From contig NZ_JAVLBQ010000002.1 in the NCBI RefSeq assembly GCF_031581265.1, positions 124,001 through 188,000 on the forward strand: 64,000 bases of DNA, given 5' to 3'. Of the stretch, positions 6,919 to 16,191 are shown in pieces. The position numbers and the translations under genes are program-made. The notes below the pieces were generated by a model. It was not told the DNA's origin and searched no databases. It worked only from the letters and a program-made list of their open reading frames with translations. How positions within the stretch are numbered: the stretch's first letter is position 1; the number at the start of each line of letters is the position of its first letter. The stretch comes from Gracilimonas sp031581265. GTDB taxonomy: Bacteria; Bacteroidota; Rhodothermia; Balneolales; Balneolaceae.

Positions 6919-7800
6919 ATGCCAAATAAAAAAGTCCACTTAGTACTTGGCAGTGGCGGTTCACGAGGGATTGCACATATCGCTGTAATAGAGGAATTGG
7001 AAAAAGCCGGCTATGAAATTATTGAAGTAATAGGTTGTTCCATGGGAGCGGTTGTTGGTGGAATTTATGCAGCCGGACATCTTCCCGAGTATAAAAAATG
7101 GATTCTAAGTCTTTCCAAAAGAGATGTATTTGACTTGTTGGATTTCACTTTTGCCAAACAAGGATTTGTAAAGGGTGAAAAACTTTTTGCTAAGCATCTT
7201 GAGGTGACCGGGGAGGAAAAGATTGAGGATTTCTCCATTCCATTCACAGCTGTAGCTACAGATATGCGCCACCACAAAGAAGTCCATTTTAAAAAAGGAG
7301 ATTTGTATAAAGCACTTAGAGCTTCGGTTTCTATTCCCGGTTTTTTTGTTCCGGTAGTTGAAGACGGGAAAGTACTTGTTGACGGCGGGGTGCTGAATCC
7401 ACTGCCCATCAATTTGGTAAAAAAAGAAGAAGGAGCCATGATTGTAGCTGTAAATTTGAATGGGCGTCCTGATCCAAAATATGATAAAGCACCAGAGCCG
7501 GATAAGATGGAAGAAATGCAAAAATGGTTCGATAAGTTGTTGCCGGATGCCATTAAAGCAAAAAGAAAAACGAAGCCCAAAGCTGAACTACCGGCGGAGG
7601 AAGGATCGTTTTCACTGATCGAGCTGATGGACAGTACCTTCAGTTTTACCCAAGACCGACTTACAGAATTGACGGTCGAAATGTATAAGCCCGATCATCT
7701 CATCGAAATTCCCCGAAATGCATGCGGTGTATTTGATTTTGATCAGGGAGAGCGCGTATATGAAATAGGCAAAGAAGCCTGCAAGGGTGCTATTAGTTAA
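6919..7800 (+). CDS. Patatin-like phospholipase (RssA-type)
   Basis: A 293-residue patatin-family serine hydrolase. The oxyanion-hole block LGSGGSRG (residues 10-17), nucleophile elbow GCSMG (Ser41) and catalytic Asp in DGG (Asp155) are all present. Patatin-like proteins hydrolyse acyl esters of membrane lipids. No signal peptide is seen, so it is cytosolic or at the inner leaflet. The C-terminal 90 residues (from about 200) are charged and carry a helical region typical of RssA-type bacterial members. It precedes glpD by about 70 bases, possibly linking lipid turnover to glycerol-3-phosphate use (inference). Confidence 0.88.
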   Translation: MPNKKVHLVLGSGGSRGIAHIAVIEELEKAGYEIIEVIGCSMGAVVGGIYAAGHLPEYKKWILSLSKRDVFDLLDFTFAKQGFVKGEKLFAKHLEVTGEEKIEDFSIPFTAVATDMRHHKEVHFKKGDLYKALRASVSIPGFFVPVVEDGKVLVDGGVLNPLPINLVKKEEGAMIVAVNLNGRPDPKYDKAPEPDKMEEMQKWFDKLLPDAIKAKRKTKPKAELPAEEGSFSLIELMDSTFSFTQDRLTELTVEMYKPDHLIEIPRNACGVFDFDQGERVYEIGKEACKGAIS

Positions 7801-7836
7801 TGGTTATTAGGAATTAGTATCACCGAATAACCATTA
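7798..7836. repeat. Inverted repeat after patatin gene
   Basis: Perfect 11-bp arms TAATGGTTATT (7798-7808) and AATAACCATTA (7826-7836) surround a 17-base loop. The left arm includes the patatin stop codon. There is no T-tract, so it is a fold-back or mRNA-end structure rather than a classic terminator. Confidence 0.6.
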
Positions 7837-7871
7837 TACAATTAACTGATCAACATTTAATTTATACCGAT

Positions 7872-9434
7872 ATGAAAAGAGCAGAATTTCTTGATCACAT
7901 CAAAAACTTTAATGACTACTGGGATGTAGTCGTAATTGGCGGTGGGGCAACCGGATTGGGAGTCGGTGTGGATGCAGCAGCAAGGGGCTACAAGACACTG
8001 TTACTCGAAATGCATGATTTTTCGAAAGGTACCTCCAGCCGAAGTACAAAACTGGTGCATGGCGGTGTACGATATTTGCAGCAAGGGGACGTTTCCTTAG
8101 TTATTGAAGCTTTGAGAGAGCGTGGATTGCTAATGCAAAATGCGCCGCATTTGGTAAGTCATCAGTCTTTTATAGTACCCAGTTATGAATGGTGGAACGG
8201 TCCTTTTTATGGTGTTGGGATGAAGGTGTATGATGCGCTGGCCGGAAAATTAGGTATCAATAAATCAAAAAACCTTTCTAAAGAAAAAACCTTAGAGAAG
8301 ATACCAACCCTGGAACCGGAAGGACTTCGGGGTGGCGTAATATATTATGATGGTCAGTTTGATGATTCCCGCCTTTCCATCAATTTGGCACAAACCATGC
8401 ATGATGAAGGAGGTTTTCCACTAAATTATATGAAAGTGACAGGACTGGAAAAAAACAGTCAAGGACTTGTGGAAGGCGTTAAAGTCCGTGATATGTTAGA
8501 TGGGAAAGATTACGAAATCAATTCCCGTGTTGTAATCAATGCCACAGGAATATTTACCGATGAAGTTTTGGAAATGGATGAGGAAGGGCACACCAAAATC
8601 ATTCAATATGCACAGGGAATTCATTTAGTATTAGATAAGGAATTCTTACCAGGCGATTCAGCGATTATGGTTCCCCACACCGAAGACGGCCGCGTACTTT
8701 TTGCCGTTCCATGGCACGATAAAGTAATTGTAGGAACCACTGATACCCCTGTAGATAAAGCAACCCTGGAACCGGTGGCTCTTGAAGAAGAAATAGAATT
8801 TGTGTTGAGGCACGCAGCTCAATATCTAAGCAAAGATCCGGAGCGAGCAGATGTGAAAAGTGTATTTGCCGGAATTCGACCTTTAGTAAAACCCGCCGAT
8901 GTGAAAGATACCTCCGAGATTTCAAGAAGTCATCATATACAAGTTTCAGAATCAGGTTTGGTCACTATTGCGGGCGGAAAGTGGACAACCTATCGTAAGA
9001 TGGCCGAAGATACGGTAGACCAGGCCGCTATGGTTGCAGGTCTCGATGTTAAAGAAACCCCAACCAAAGAATTGCGAATTCACGGTTGGCTTAAAAACGT
9101 AGACCGGGAAGATCATCTTTTTGTGTACGGCTCCGACAAAGTAGCCCTAAATAAATTGATTGACGAAAACCCGGAGTTGGGAGAGAAATTACATCCAAAT
9201 CTCCCCTACCTGAAGGCCGAAGTGGTATGGGCAGTGCGTAATGAACTGGCACAAACCATTGAAGATGTACTGGCCCGCCGAACCCGGGCATTGCTTTTGG
9301 ACGCCAAAGCCAGCGTAGAAATGGCACCGGAAGTGGGACGATTGATAGCCGCCGAATTTGGGAAAGATGAAAGTTGGGTGGAACAAGAAGTAAAGGAGTA
9401 TAAGCAGGTAGCAAAAAATTACATTTTGGACTGA
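7872..9434 (+). CDS. glpD: Glycerol-3-phosphate dehydrogenase, FAD-dependent, aerobic type
   Basis: GlpD oxidises glycerol-3-phosphate to dihydroxyacetone phosphate at the inner membrane and passes electrons to quinone. The 520-residue protein has the FAD-binding VVIGGGATGLGVGVDAAARG near residue 20. Next comes DFSKGTSSRSTKLVHGGVRY, the glycerol-3-phosphate dehydrogenase signature. Further on are GTTDTPVD and AGGKWTTYRKMAED, with a C-terminal DAO_C-type helical domain containing RRTRALLLDAKAS. Length is normal and the start is clear. No glycerol kinase or facilitator gene is adjacent. Confidence 0.96.
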   Translation: MKRAEFLDHIKNFNDYWDVVVIGGGATGLGVGVDAAARGYKTLLLEMHDFSKGTSSRSTKLVHGGVRYLQQGDVSLVIEALRERGLLMQNAPHLVSHQSFIVPSYEWWNGPFYGVGMKVYDALAGKLGINKSKNLSKEKTLEKIPTLEPEGLRGGVIYYDGQFDDSRLSINLAQTMHDEGGFPLNYMKVTGLEKNSQGLVEGVKVRDMLDGKDYEINSRVVINATGIFTDEVLEMDEEGHTKIIQYAQGIHLVLDKEFLPGDSAIMVPHTEDGRVLFAVPWHDKVIVGTTDTPVDKATLEPVALEEEIEFVLRHAAQYLSKDPERADVKSVFAGIRPLVKPADVKDTSEISRSHHIQVSESGLVTIAGGKWTTYRKMAEDTVDQAAMVAGLDVKETPTKELRIHGWLKNVDREDHLFVYGSDKVALNKLIDENPELGEKLHPNLPYLKAEVVWAVRNELAQTIEDVLARRTRALLLDAKASVEMAPEVGRLIAAEFGKDESWVEQEVKEYKQVAKNYILD

Positions 9435-9526
9435 ACTAAAAATCCGGCGGGATAACGGGAATTAATAATAGATTAAGACTCACCCGATAAGTTGATTTTC
9501 TGGGGTTCTTAGCGTATCTAAGCTTC

Positions 9527-12512
9527 ATGATACGTTGGTTATTTATATGGATTATAGGGGGATTAATTCCCCTGCTTTTTATTCAATTCGCCTTTTCTCA
9601 GGAAATAGGAGAAGAGAACTATGTGGTCACCCATTTCGGGATGGAAGATGGTCTTCCCCAAAGCACAGTTAATGATATTCTTCAATCACAGGATGGCTAC
9701 ATTTGGATTGCAACCAACGGGGGATTAGTTCGGTTTGATGGGCTAAATTTCACCACTTTCAACCGGTCCAACTCTCCCAATATGCACTATGACCGGATTA
9801 TCAAAATTTATGAAGACAGAAAAGGAGTCCTTTGGGTAACAACTGAGAACGGTTTATTAAGATTAAAAGATGGAGTTTTTAAAGCCTACATTTTCAATGA
9901 GGGCTCAATAAGAGAATCACCACGAGAAATGAAAGAAGATGAAAATGACGTGCTTTGGGCCACCATTTTTGGAAAAGTGTACAGGTATAGTGGCGAGGAT
10001 TTCATTGAAGTTCCTGTAAGTGCCGACCCGAAATTGACCCAACAGGCAAAAGAAGAAGCCGGAGGGGTATGGCTGGTAAATGATGAAAATCTTTACAAAA
10101 CTATAGGTGATTCCGTTGTTGTAGTTAAAAATTTCAAAAACTATGTCGGCAGTTCACTGCTGAACAGTACTGAATTTCCGGAAGGGTCAGGAACCTTATT
10201 TATAGGCACCATGAGTGATGGTATTATCAAGTATGAAAATGAAGAAATAACTTTTTTCAATGGCAGTAACGGGTTACCCTCCGATAATTTTATTGATTTT
10301 AAAAAAGACAAAAAAGGAAATTTATATGCCCAGGTTTTTGGTGCTTTATCAATTTGGAATGGAACAAACTTTGAAAGATTTCAACCTTTTGAGGATTCCG
10401 GGGACATCCGTTTTCAACAAATATTAGAAGATAACGAAGGAAATTATTGGATTGGTACGGCAGCCGACGGGCTTTTTAAACTGAATAAATCCATCATTAC
10501 CATGATTGATGAAGAAGATGGATTGCAAAATGAAAAAATGTTAGCTCTGATGCAGTTAAAAGATGGTTCGGCTCTATTTTCAACCAACTGCGGGGGCATA
10601 TATCACTGGAAAGACGGGCAATTGAGTATCCCGAAGGATGATTTTATAGCTGAAAATGGTTGTTTTTGGTCAATGTATGAGGATTCACAAGGGCGTTTTT
10701 GGTTTGGGGCAAGGGGGGTTTATGTGACTGAATCTCTGGATGAACCGGGTACATTTTTAGGTGTAGAAGAAGGTTTCTCATCAGCAGAAATATTTGCCAT
10801 CACGGAAGACAGCAAAGGAAATATGTGGATTGCCACCTCCGACTTTTTAGTCATTTATAATGAAGGCATAATCCGGCGCTTTACCACAGAAGACGGCCTC
10901 TACTATAACGATGCACGAATTCTTTTCGAGGATGAAGATGGAACCATGTGGGCAGGAACGGGTCAAGGGTTAAACAAAATTAAAGATGATACAGTATATA
11001 AAGTTGATTTATTGGTTTCAGAAGATGATAGTCCAATAATTCAGCAGCCTTACGTAAGAGCTATTCATAAAGATGATGAAGGTGTTATGTGGGTTGGAAC
11101 TTATGGACATGGTATTTTTCGGTTGAAAGATGGAAATATTGATAATGTAACAACCGCCCAGGGACTTTTTGATAATATCGTATCTCATATTATTGAGGAT
11201 GAAAACGGGTATTTCTGGATGGGCAGTAACAGGGGAATATCCCGCGTCAGTAAATCAGATTTAGATGCAGTTATTGCTGGAAAAATTGAAGTTGCGGGCA
11301 TACTCCTATGGAACCGGTGATGGAATGAATTCATCTGAAACCAATGGAGGATTCCAGCCCAGTGCTTTTATGGATTCTTTTGGGAAAATATATTTTCCAA
11401 CCGTTGATGGAGTTGCGGTCGTCTCTTCCACGAAGGCTGACGTTAATGAAGTATCTCCCCCGGTATATATTGAAAATGTTAGATCAAATGAAGCTGTTTA
11501 TACAGGTGAAGAAAATATTACCATTCCCTACAATACCCCTTATCTTCAGATACAATACACCGCATTAAATTTCACGGATCCCTAAAAAGTCGAGTTTAAG
11601 CATAAAATTACCGGGCTTAATAACGACTGGATTGAAGTTGGTGGAAGTCGTGAAGCCATCTTTTCAAGTATCCCACCGGGCGAATATACGTTTCAGGTTA
11701 TAGCAAGTAATGGTGATGGAATATGGAACGAAGAAGGCGCATCATTAGCTATTACGGTGGTTCCCCCTTTCTGGCAAAAACCCTGGTTATATACGTTACT
11801 TATCATTCTTTTTGTCAGTATCGGGCCAACTATTTATTATGTAAGAGTTAATAATTTGAAGAAAGAAAATGAACGGAAAAAAAGATTTACGGAAAAACTC
11901 ATTGAATCACAGGAGCAAGAACGCCGGCGCATAGCTTCCGAACTGCATGATGGATTAGGCCAGCAGATTTTGGTGATAAAGAACAGAGCCGAATTAGCAC
12001 AACAGCAAGCCGATGATCCTGAAGAAACCCGAAAACAACTTGATGAGATTATGCAAAGTTCCGTGGTATCAATAAGAGATGTTCGCAATATTTCCCATAA
12101 CTTACGCCCGGTTCATTTAGAAAAATTCGGATTAACAGAAGCTATTGAAAATCTTTGCGATCAATTGCAGCGAACATCCAAAATTGAATGGAGTTACCAT
12201 ATTGACGATATAGATGAGACTTTTCCTGAAAATAAGGAGATCAATTTCTATCGGGTGATTCAGGAAGCTACCAATAATATCCAAAAGCATTCAAAGGCTA
12301 AAGAAGCATCAGTTATGATCAGAAAGTCTGAAACTGACGTAAAAGCAACCATTTGGGATGATGGAAAAGGATTCGATATGACAAACGAAAAATATGATCA
12401 GGGTTTAGGATTTTCGGGAATGAAAGAAAGAATTGGAACGCTTGGAGGAACAATAACTATGGCATCAAGCCATGGGCAGGGAACCACCATCAAAATCATA
12501 ATTCCGAAGTAA
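9527..12512 (+). pseudogene. Reg_prop / Y_Y_Y / HisKA_3 sensor histidine kinase, broken by a frameshift and a stop
   Basis: Originally one protein of about 990 residues. A signal peptide is followed by periplasmic two-component propeller repeats (EDGLPQSTVNDI, EDSKGNMWIATS, EDEDGTMWAGTG, DDEGVMWVGTYGHG), a Y_Y_Y domain (GLNNDWIEVGG), one TM helix, a HisKA_3 dimerisation domain with phospho-acceptor His in ASELHDGLGQQ, and an ATPase domain (DDGKGFDM, GLGFSGMKER). Frame is lost near 11296-11298, where removing one G from GGG restores continuity. A TAA at 11583-11585 then interrupts the Y_Y_Y domain, where relatives carry Gln or Glu. The part from 11757 stays open and could yield a 251-residue kinase without its sensor. 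The cognate regulator is intact. Confidence 0.85.
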
Positions 12513-12521
12513 TATCAAGTT

Positions 12522-13172
12522 ATGGATATTAAGAAAACCTTATTGCTGGCTGATGATCATGTACTCATTAGAAATGGGCTGCGGCAAGTGATTGAGAAAC
12601 AGGGAAAGTACAGTATCATTGAGACCGACGAAGGTGAAAGCGCATTAGAAATTATCAGGGAACAAAAACCTGATATCGCTATTCTTGATATCGAAATGCC
12701 GGGCATGACAGGATTTGAAGTCGCTCAAAAAGTTCATAAGGAAAGCATTAAGATAGAAATCATATTTTTAACCATGTATAAAGACGAATCAATTTTCAAT
12801 AAAGCCATGGATATTGGGGTCAAAGGTTATGTGCTGAAAGAAAATACGGTATCCGATATTTTAGATTGTCTTAAAGCAGTTATAAAAGGAAAGCATTATC
12901 TAAGTCCCGCCATTTCTGACTTTTTAGTGAACCGAAATACCAAATTGATGGAGCCCGCTTCCGACAACGAAGGAATAAATCTCTTAACTTCATCTGAACT
13001 AACTATTCTTAAACTTTTAGCCGAAATGAAGACCAATCAGGATATTGCCGATGACCTGAATATTAGCATCAAGACCGTTCAAAATCACCGCAACAATATG
13101 TGTAACAAGCTCAAGCTGACCGGCACACATGCTCTTCTTAAGTATGCGGTAGAACATAGCACAAAACTATAA
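12522..13172 (+). CDS. NarL/LuxR-family response regulator
   Basis: A 216-residue response regulator. The receiver domain (about 1-125) has the acidic pair ADDH, phospho-acceptor Asp56 in AILDIEMPGM, conserved Thr in FLTMYKDE and Lys in GYVLKE. The C-terminal LuxR-type HTH (about 148-212) reads LTSSELTILKLLAEMKTNQD, followed by the recognition helix ISIKTVQNHRNNMC. It starts 9 bases after the broken histidine kinase gene and would be its partner. All activating residues remain, so the regulator may still respond to the leftover kinase piece, another kinase or small phosphodonors. Confidence 0.92.
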   Translation: MDIKKTLLLADDHVLIRNGLRQVIEKQGKYSIIETDEGESALEIIREQKPDIAILDIEMPGMTGFEVAQKVHKESIKIEIIFLTMYKDESIFNKAMDIGVKGYVLKENTVSDILDCLKAVIKGKHYLSPAISDFLVNRNTKLMEPASDNEGINLLTSSELTILKLLAEMKTNQDIADDLNISIKTVQNHRNNMCNKLKLTGTHALLKYAVEHSTKL

Positions 13173-13424
13173 TTTATAAGCCCGAGGAAAAATTTCCTGC
13201 CCAACCCTCCTTCAAAATTAGCCGATAATTCCGCAGATCGTATATCACAAATCGGTCTATATCATATCAAAATGATGGGCGAATGATGAATATTCAAACA
13301 GTGATACAAGTTTGCTTACAGGCTTAAAACCCGCTGCGAAAATATAATTGAAAATAGGCAATGAAAATTATTCCCTCCCCCATTAAAAGGGTGATAATTA
13401 GAGGAGGTTGATATCACCCAAAAA
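13173..13424. other. Non-coding stretch before the repeat pair
   Basis: No credible ORF, RNA gene or terminator was seen here. It has short AT-rich phrases such as GATGAATATTCAA, which recur at 14762. Confidence 0.5.
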
Positions 13425-13575
13425 GTTGTCATTCCGAGTGCCCGTTAAACAGCAAAGGGCAACCAGGTAGAACACGAGGAATCTCAATGTTATACATGGC
13501 AGTCAGTACGGACATTGAGACCCTTCGCGTAATACAACTCACCCTGTCCAACTCATTCCCGCTCAGGGAGACAAC
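13425..13575. repeat. About 150-bp palindromic element, copy A (family 1)
   Basis: It begins GTTGTCATTCCGAGTG and ends GCTCAGGGAGACAAC, giving imperfect terminal inverted repeats. An inner pair, ATCTCAATG with CATTGAGACC, is followed by CTTCGCG. A small ORF across it (13487-13693) is not credible. It has the same plan as the copies at 13599, 32839 and 63875. Confidence 0.75.
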
Positions 13576-13598
13576 TCTTAGGGATATTATATTTTTGG

Positions 13599-13752
13599 CT
13601 TGTCATCCCGAGTGCATTCCAAGCCTTGGAAGGCAAAGCCGTGAATCACGAGGGATCTCAATCGTTAATACTACTTGCCAGAGCAGGTTTTGATACCCTT
13701 CGCGTACTACTGCTTTGTCCTCCCTGATTCATTTCCTGCTCAGGGTGACAAC
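13599..13752. repeat. About 150-bp palindromic element, copy B (family 1)
   Basis: It begins TTGTCATCCCGAGTG and ends CTCAGGGTGACAAC, with internal GGGATCTCAATCG and GATACCCTTCGCG. It lies about 25 bases after copy A in the same orientation, making a tandem pair. It resembles a MITE or RNA-folding element. No transposase is nearby. Confidence 0.75.
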
Positions 13753-13824
13753 TCTTGGGAACCTCTGTAAAAAAACAGCCCCAATTTCTTATCTTCTTAA
13801 AAAACTTCAATCCGTCTCCATCTC

Positions 13825-14478
13825 ATGCACACTGACCAGTCTATTCGCACCCGCAAAACCTTGAAAGTACGCGTGGATCCACAAAATCCTCTGCCGGTGA
13901 CCAAGGGAGATGAATTCAAAAGAACCATTGAGCAGTTGATTGAGTTAGCCGGGCAGGCCCCCTTCCATTATACCAGCCCTGAAAAGCAACGATCCGAGAA
14001 GCTGTCCGGTGCTGAACCCTGGCGGTTCCATGCCATTGACGGCTTCAATTGCCGAGAGTTATTGGAAGCCCTGAAAGATGAAAGGCCCATGAAATCCAGT
14101 GATGGGATAAAGCAAATGCTGGCTGCCGCTGATGCATTGATCCTCGGAACCTGGCTACCGGAACGCAACCGAAGGCCGGGCCGAAAATTTCACCCCAACG
14201 TGAAAAATATGGAGCACATTGCGGCCACCGGTGCGGCCATCCAAAACCTGCTGCTGGCGGCTACCGATCGTGGCCTTAATGCATATTGGTCGTCGGGGGG
14301 CTGCTTGCGGAAACCCAAAGTGCTCGACTTTTTAGGGATCCCCAAACATGAGATTCTGCTCGGAGCTATTTTTATTTTTCCAGCGGATATTCCCGAATCA
14401 GCTCATACCAAAACCGGCAAAAATGCAGATCAAAGAGGAGAGCTTGAGGACTTTATGGATTGGGTTAAGATAGACTAA
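13825..14478 (+). CDS. Nitroreductase-family protein
   Basis: A 217-residue FMN-dependent nitroreductase-like protein. It has LIELAGQAPFHYTSPEK near the N-terminus (the FMN phosphate region), PWRFHAIDG, and the later block HIAATGAAIQNLLLAATDRG followed by LNAYWSSGG, typical of the family's central helix and FMN contacts. Family members reduce nitro groups, quinones or flavins with NAD(P)H. The physiological substrate is not predictable. A diverged copy of its last 18 codons recurs about 226 bases downstream (14638-14692), pointing to an old duplication. Confidence 0.85.
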   Translation: MHTDQSIRTRKTLKVRVDPQNPLPVTKGDEFKRTIEQLIELAGQAPFHYTSPEKQRSEKLSGAEPWRFHAIDGFNCRELLEALKDERPMKSSDGIKQMLAAADALILGTWLPERNRRPGRKFHPNVKNMEHIAATGAAIQNLLLAATDRGLNAYWSSGGCLRKPKVLDFLGIPKHEILLGAIFIFPADIPESAHTKTGKNADQRGELEDFMDWVKID

Positions 14479-14514
14479 AATAACGCATTTACTGGTTGGA
14501 AGGGTAGACCAGAG

Positions 14515-14604
14515 AACCTTCGAGCGTCCGTAGGTCCTCGCAGCGTTCGCCTTTTCAGCTTTATTGCCCGTAACGCTCGCAGGTCCTTCGGACGCTTCGA
14601 GGTT
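14515..14604. repeat. About 90-bp GC-rich palindrome (family 2)
   Basis: AACCTTCGAGCGTCCGTAGG at the left pairs with the right arm ending CGGACGCTTCGAGGTT. Inner GCAGCGTTCG and AACGCTCGCAGG form further stem. It is the better-preserved relative of 5193-5285. It sits between the nitroreductase gene and its duplicated tail. Confidence 0.7.
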
Positions 14605-14637
14605 ACTTCACTCAGAGATTGTTTCAAGCCATTTTCT

Positions 14638-14701
14638 AACCGGTAAAAATGCAGATAAGAGAGGAGAACTTGGGGATTATATGGATTGGGTTGAATTTTA
14701 G
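14638..14701 (+). pseudogene. Decayed copy of the nitroreductase 3' end
   Basis: Bases 14638-14692 match 14412-14466 at about 48 of 55 positions. The translation has GKNADKRGELGDYMDWVEF against GKNADQRGELEDFMDWVKI in the intact gene. Several differences are synonymous, so this once coded for protein under selection (an old tandem paralogue or recombined copy). The rest of the second gene is gone, replaced by the palindrome at 14515-14604. Confidence 0.7.
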
Positions 14702-14711
14702 CTTAGTAATT

Positions 14712-14870
14712 CGCTCCGACGCAGAGCGTCAGGAGCGAGGGTGGTTAGTGAGAATATCCAATGATGAATATTCAATAACCAATACCCATTACCGACTACC
14801 CAATAACCAACACCCAAGGCCTCACTGGATCATCCCCGCCACCTTGTTCCGATCGCTCTGCGTCGGAACA
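14712..14870. repeat. Paired hairpins with shared 14-bp inverted arms
   Basis: TCCGACGCAGAGCG (14715-14728) is the exact complement of CGCTCTGCGTCGGA (14854-14867). Each arm also sits in its own local hairpin: CGCTCC...GGAGCG on the left and GTTCCGA...TCGGAAC on the right. Between them is simple text (AATAACCAATACCC and variants). There is no coding potential. Confidence 0.65.
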
Positions 14871-14882
14871 TATGAATGCTTG

Positions 14883-15719
14883 CTACTTTCGTTTCATCAC
14901 TGCCATCAAATCATCAATTTCATCTTGATTGATGAGCACTGATTCCAACCCCAGTTCTTTCTTCATGCGGAAATTACGATTTGGCCCAAGCGTGTAAAAC
15001 ATACGAAGCTGCTCAAGCTCATTATCGAAATAATTTTCAGTGAACCGATCTTTGAATTTGATATCCATTACATGTGCTTCAAGTTCATCCGCAAGCAATC
15101 CTGAAGATCCACGCAAAAAATTATCCACCAGAACGCCGGTTTGAGTATCCAGCCGAAGCTTAAATTTTTGAGGAGTGATCCGGTTCAAGAGTTGATTCGG
15201 CAGGTAAGCAGCACTTTTCACCGGCCGGTTTAGCAGGTACAATAATTTGAGCATTGCCCCCAGTCCCTTCCGTGTTTTCAGGTGTCCTTTAAAACAACCA
15301 TACACATTTGGATAATCTTCCGGCACACGCATGGAAAGCCTGAATTCCCGATGATTACCCCTTCGGGCCGTGGATATGTAGTAATAGGTTTCTGGCTTTT
15401 TGTTGGCGTGATTGAATGGCGGGCGCAGCGAACGAATCAGCAGGTTTTCCAAGAGAATAGCATCCGTTTCCGTGTTGCATACTTCATAAGAAATACGCTC
15501 AAGGTGTGCGATCATCCGCTGTGACTTTTTAGATTTTGTATAGCGGTATGAGGTGATGCGCTGTTGCAAGTCTTTGGTCTTGCCAATATATAAAACCTGG
15601 TCATGCCGATCGTACATGGTGTACACGCCGGGATGGTGAGGTGGAAGCTCCTCTCCCATTGCAGAATTTACCCGTTGCTTTTGGGTAAGTGCGGCCGGTT
15701 CAAACAGGTCTAAAGTCAC
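14883..15719 (-). CDS. GIY-YIG nuclease domain protein (UvrC N-terminus-like)
   Basis: A 278-residue protein with a GIY-YIG endonuclease domain at residues about 25-105. The signature appears as GVYTMYD followed by VLYIGKTKDLQQRI, with the downstream Glu in DAILLENLLIRSLRPPFN. This is the arrangement of UvrC and the epsilon-like exonuclease fusion family. The remaining 170 residues are unassigned, and neither UvrB-binding nor RNase H-like UvrC domains are seen. It may nick branched or damaged DNA (inference). The frame opens with GTG at 15719, and an ATG at 15659 is an alternative. Confidence 0.75.
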   Translation of the reverse strand: MTLDLFEPAALTQKQRVNSAMGEELPPHHPGVYTMYDRHDQVLYIGKTKDLQQRITSYRYTKSKKSQRMIAHLERISYEVCNTETDAILLENLLIRSLRPPFNHANKKPETYYYISTARRGNHREFRLSMRVPEDYPNVYGCFKGHLKTRKGLGAMLKLLYLLNRPVKSAAYLPNQLLNRITPQKFKLRLDTQTGVLVDNFLRGSSGLLADELEAHVMDIKFKDRFTENYFDNELEQLRMFYTLGPNRNFRMKKELGLESVLINQDEIDDLMAVMKRK

Positions 15720-16191
15720 GGAATAAAATTTCTAAGATTGCTAACAACAATTTCTAAAATAGGGCAAAGGGAGAATCAATATCCAATGGGGAACTGATTA
15801 TATGTTATTTGAAAATCAAATTGTTATTTAGTTCGGTCATGAAGTCATAAACCCACTAAATATTACCAAGTGCACAAGTTAGAATAGGTCCTTATAGTTA
15901 TTTCTTTGTGATCCATTGTGACTTAGAGTTTTTGTAGCAACATTTAATGCGTAAAATTATCCACATCTTTTTTTGATCAAAACAATTGCTCTCTTACGTT
16001 TATTCTTACTGAATAGTCTCAACTTAGACAGTGTAGTTAACGAAGAGATAATTTTTAAAAGAGGGAAACTTCAGCTTACTTTATCTTTGTTATATCGTGT
16101 CTAAATTATTAAGCTCCAATTTATTAGTAAAACAGGCCGCTTATAAAAAGATGGGTAAGGGGCTTCAATGTAGCAAAATAGGTATCAAACC
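15720..16191. other. Intergenic region, no gene seen
   Basis: 470 AT-rich bases without a credible ORF or RNA gene. A TATCTTTG box at 16082-16089 may be the promoter for the redoxin gene. One lone DnaA-box-like TTATCCACA lies at about 15957-15965. Confidence 0.5.
16082..16089 (+). promoter_or_regulatory. Bacteroidota-type -7 box candidate (TATCTTTG)
   Basis: It matches the TAnnTTTG consensus about 100 bases before the redoxin start. A clear -33 TTTG is not visible. Confidence 0.3.

Noticed and set aside
11265..11585. Separate 106-residue gene
   Set aside because: It is the middle piece of the broken histidine kinase in the shifted frame, flanked by matching domain parts, so it is not an independent gene.
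13487..13693. 68-residue ORF in the tandem repeat
   Set aside because: It lies wholly within palindromic repeat DNA, and its translation shows no protein character.
14649..14942. 97-residue plus-strand ORF
   Set aside because: It runs through repeats and overlaps the GIY-YIG gene end. Only its first codons resemble the nitroreductase tail, as a decayed duplicate.
15957..15965. Lone DnaA-box-like TTATCCACA
   Set aside because: A single match without neighbours is expected by chance in a 64-kb AT-rich window, so it is not evidence of a second origin.
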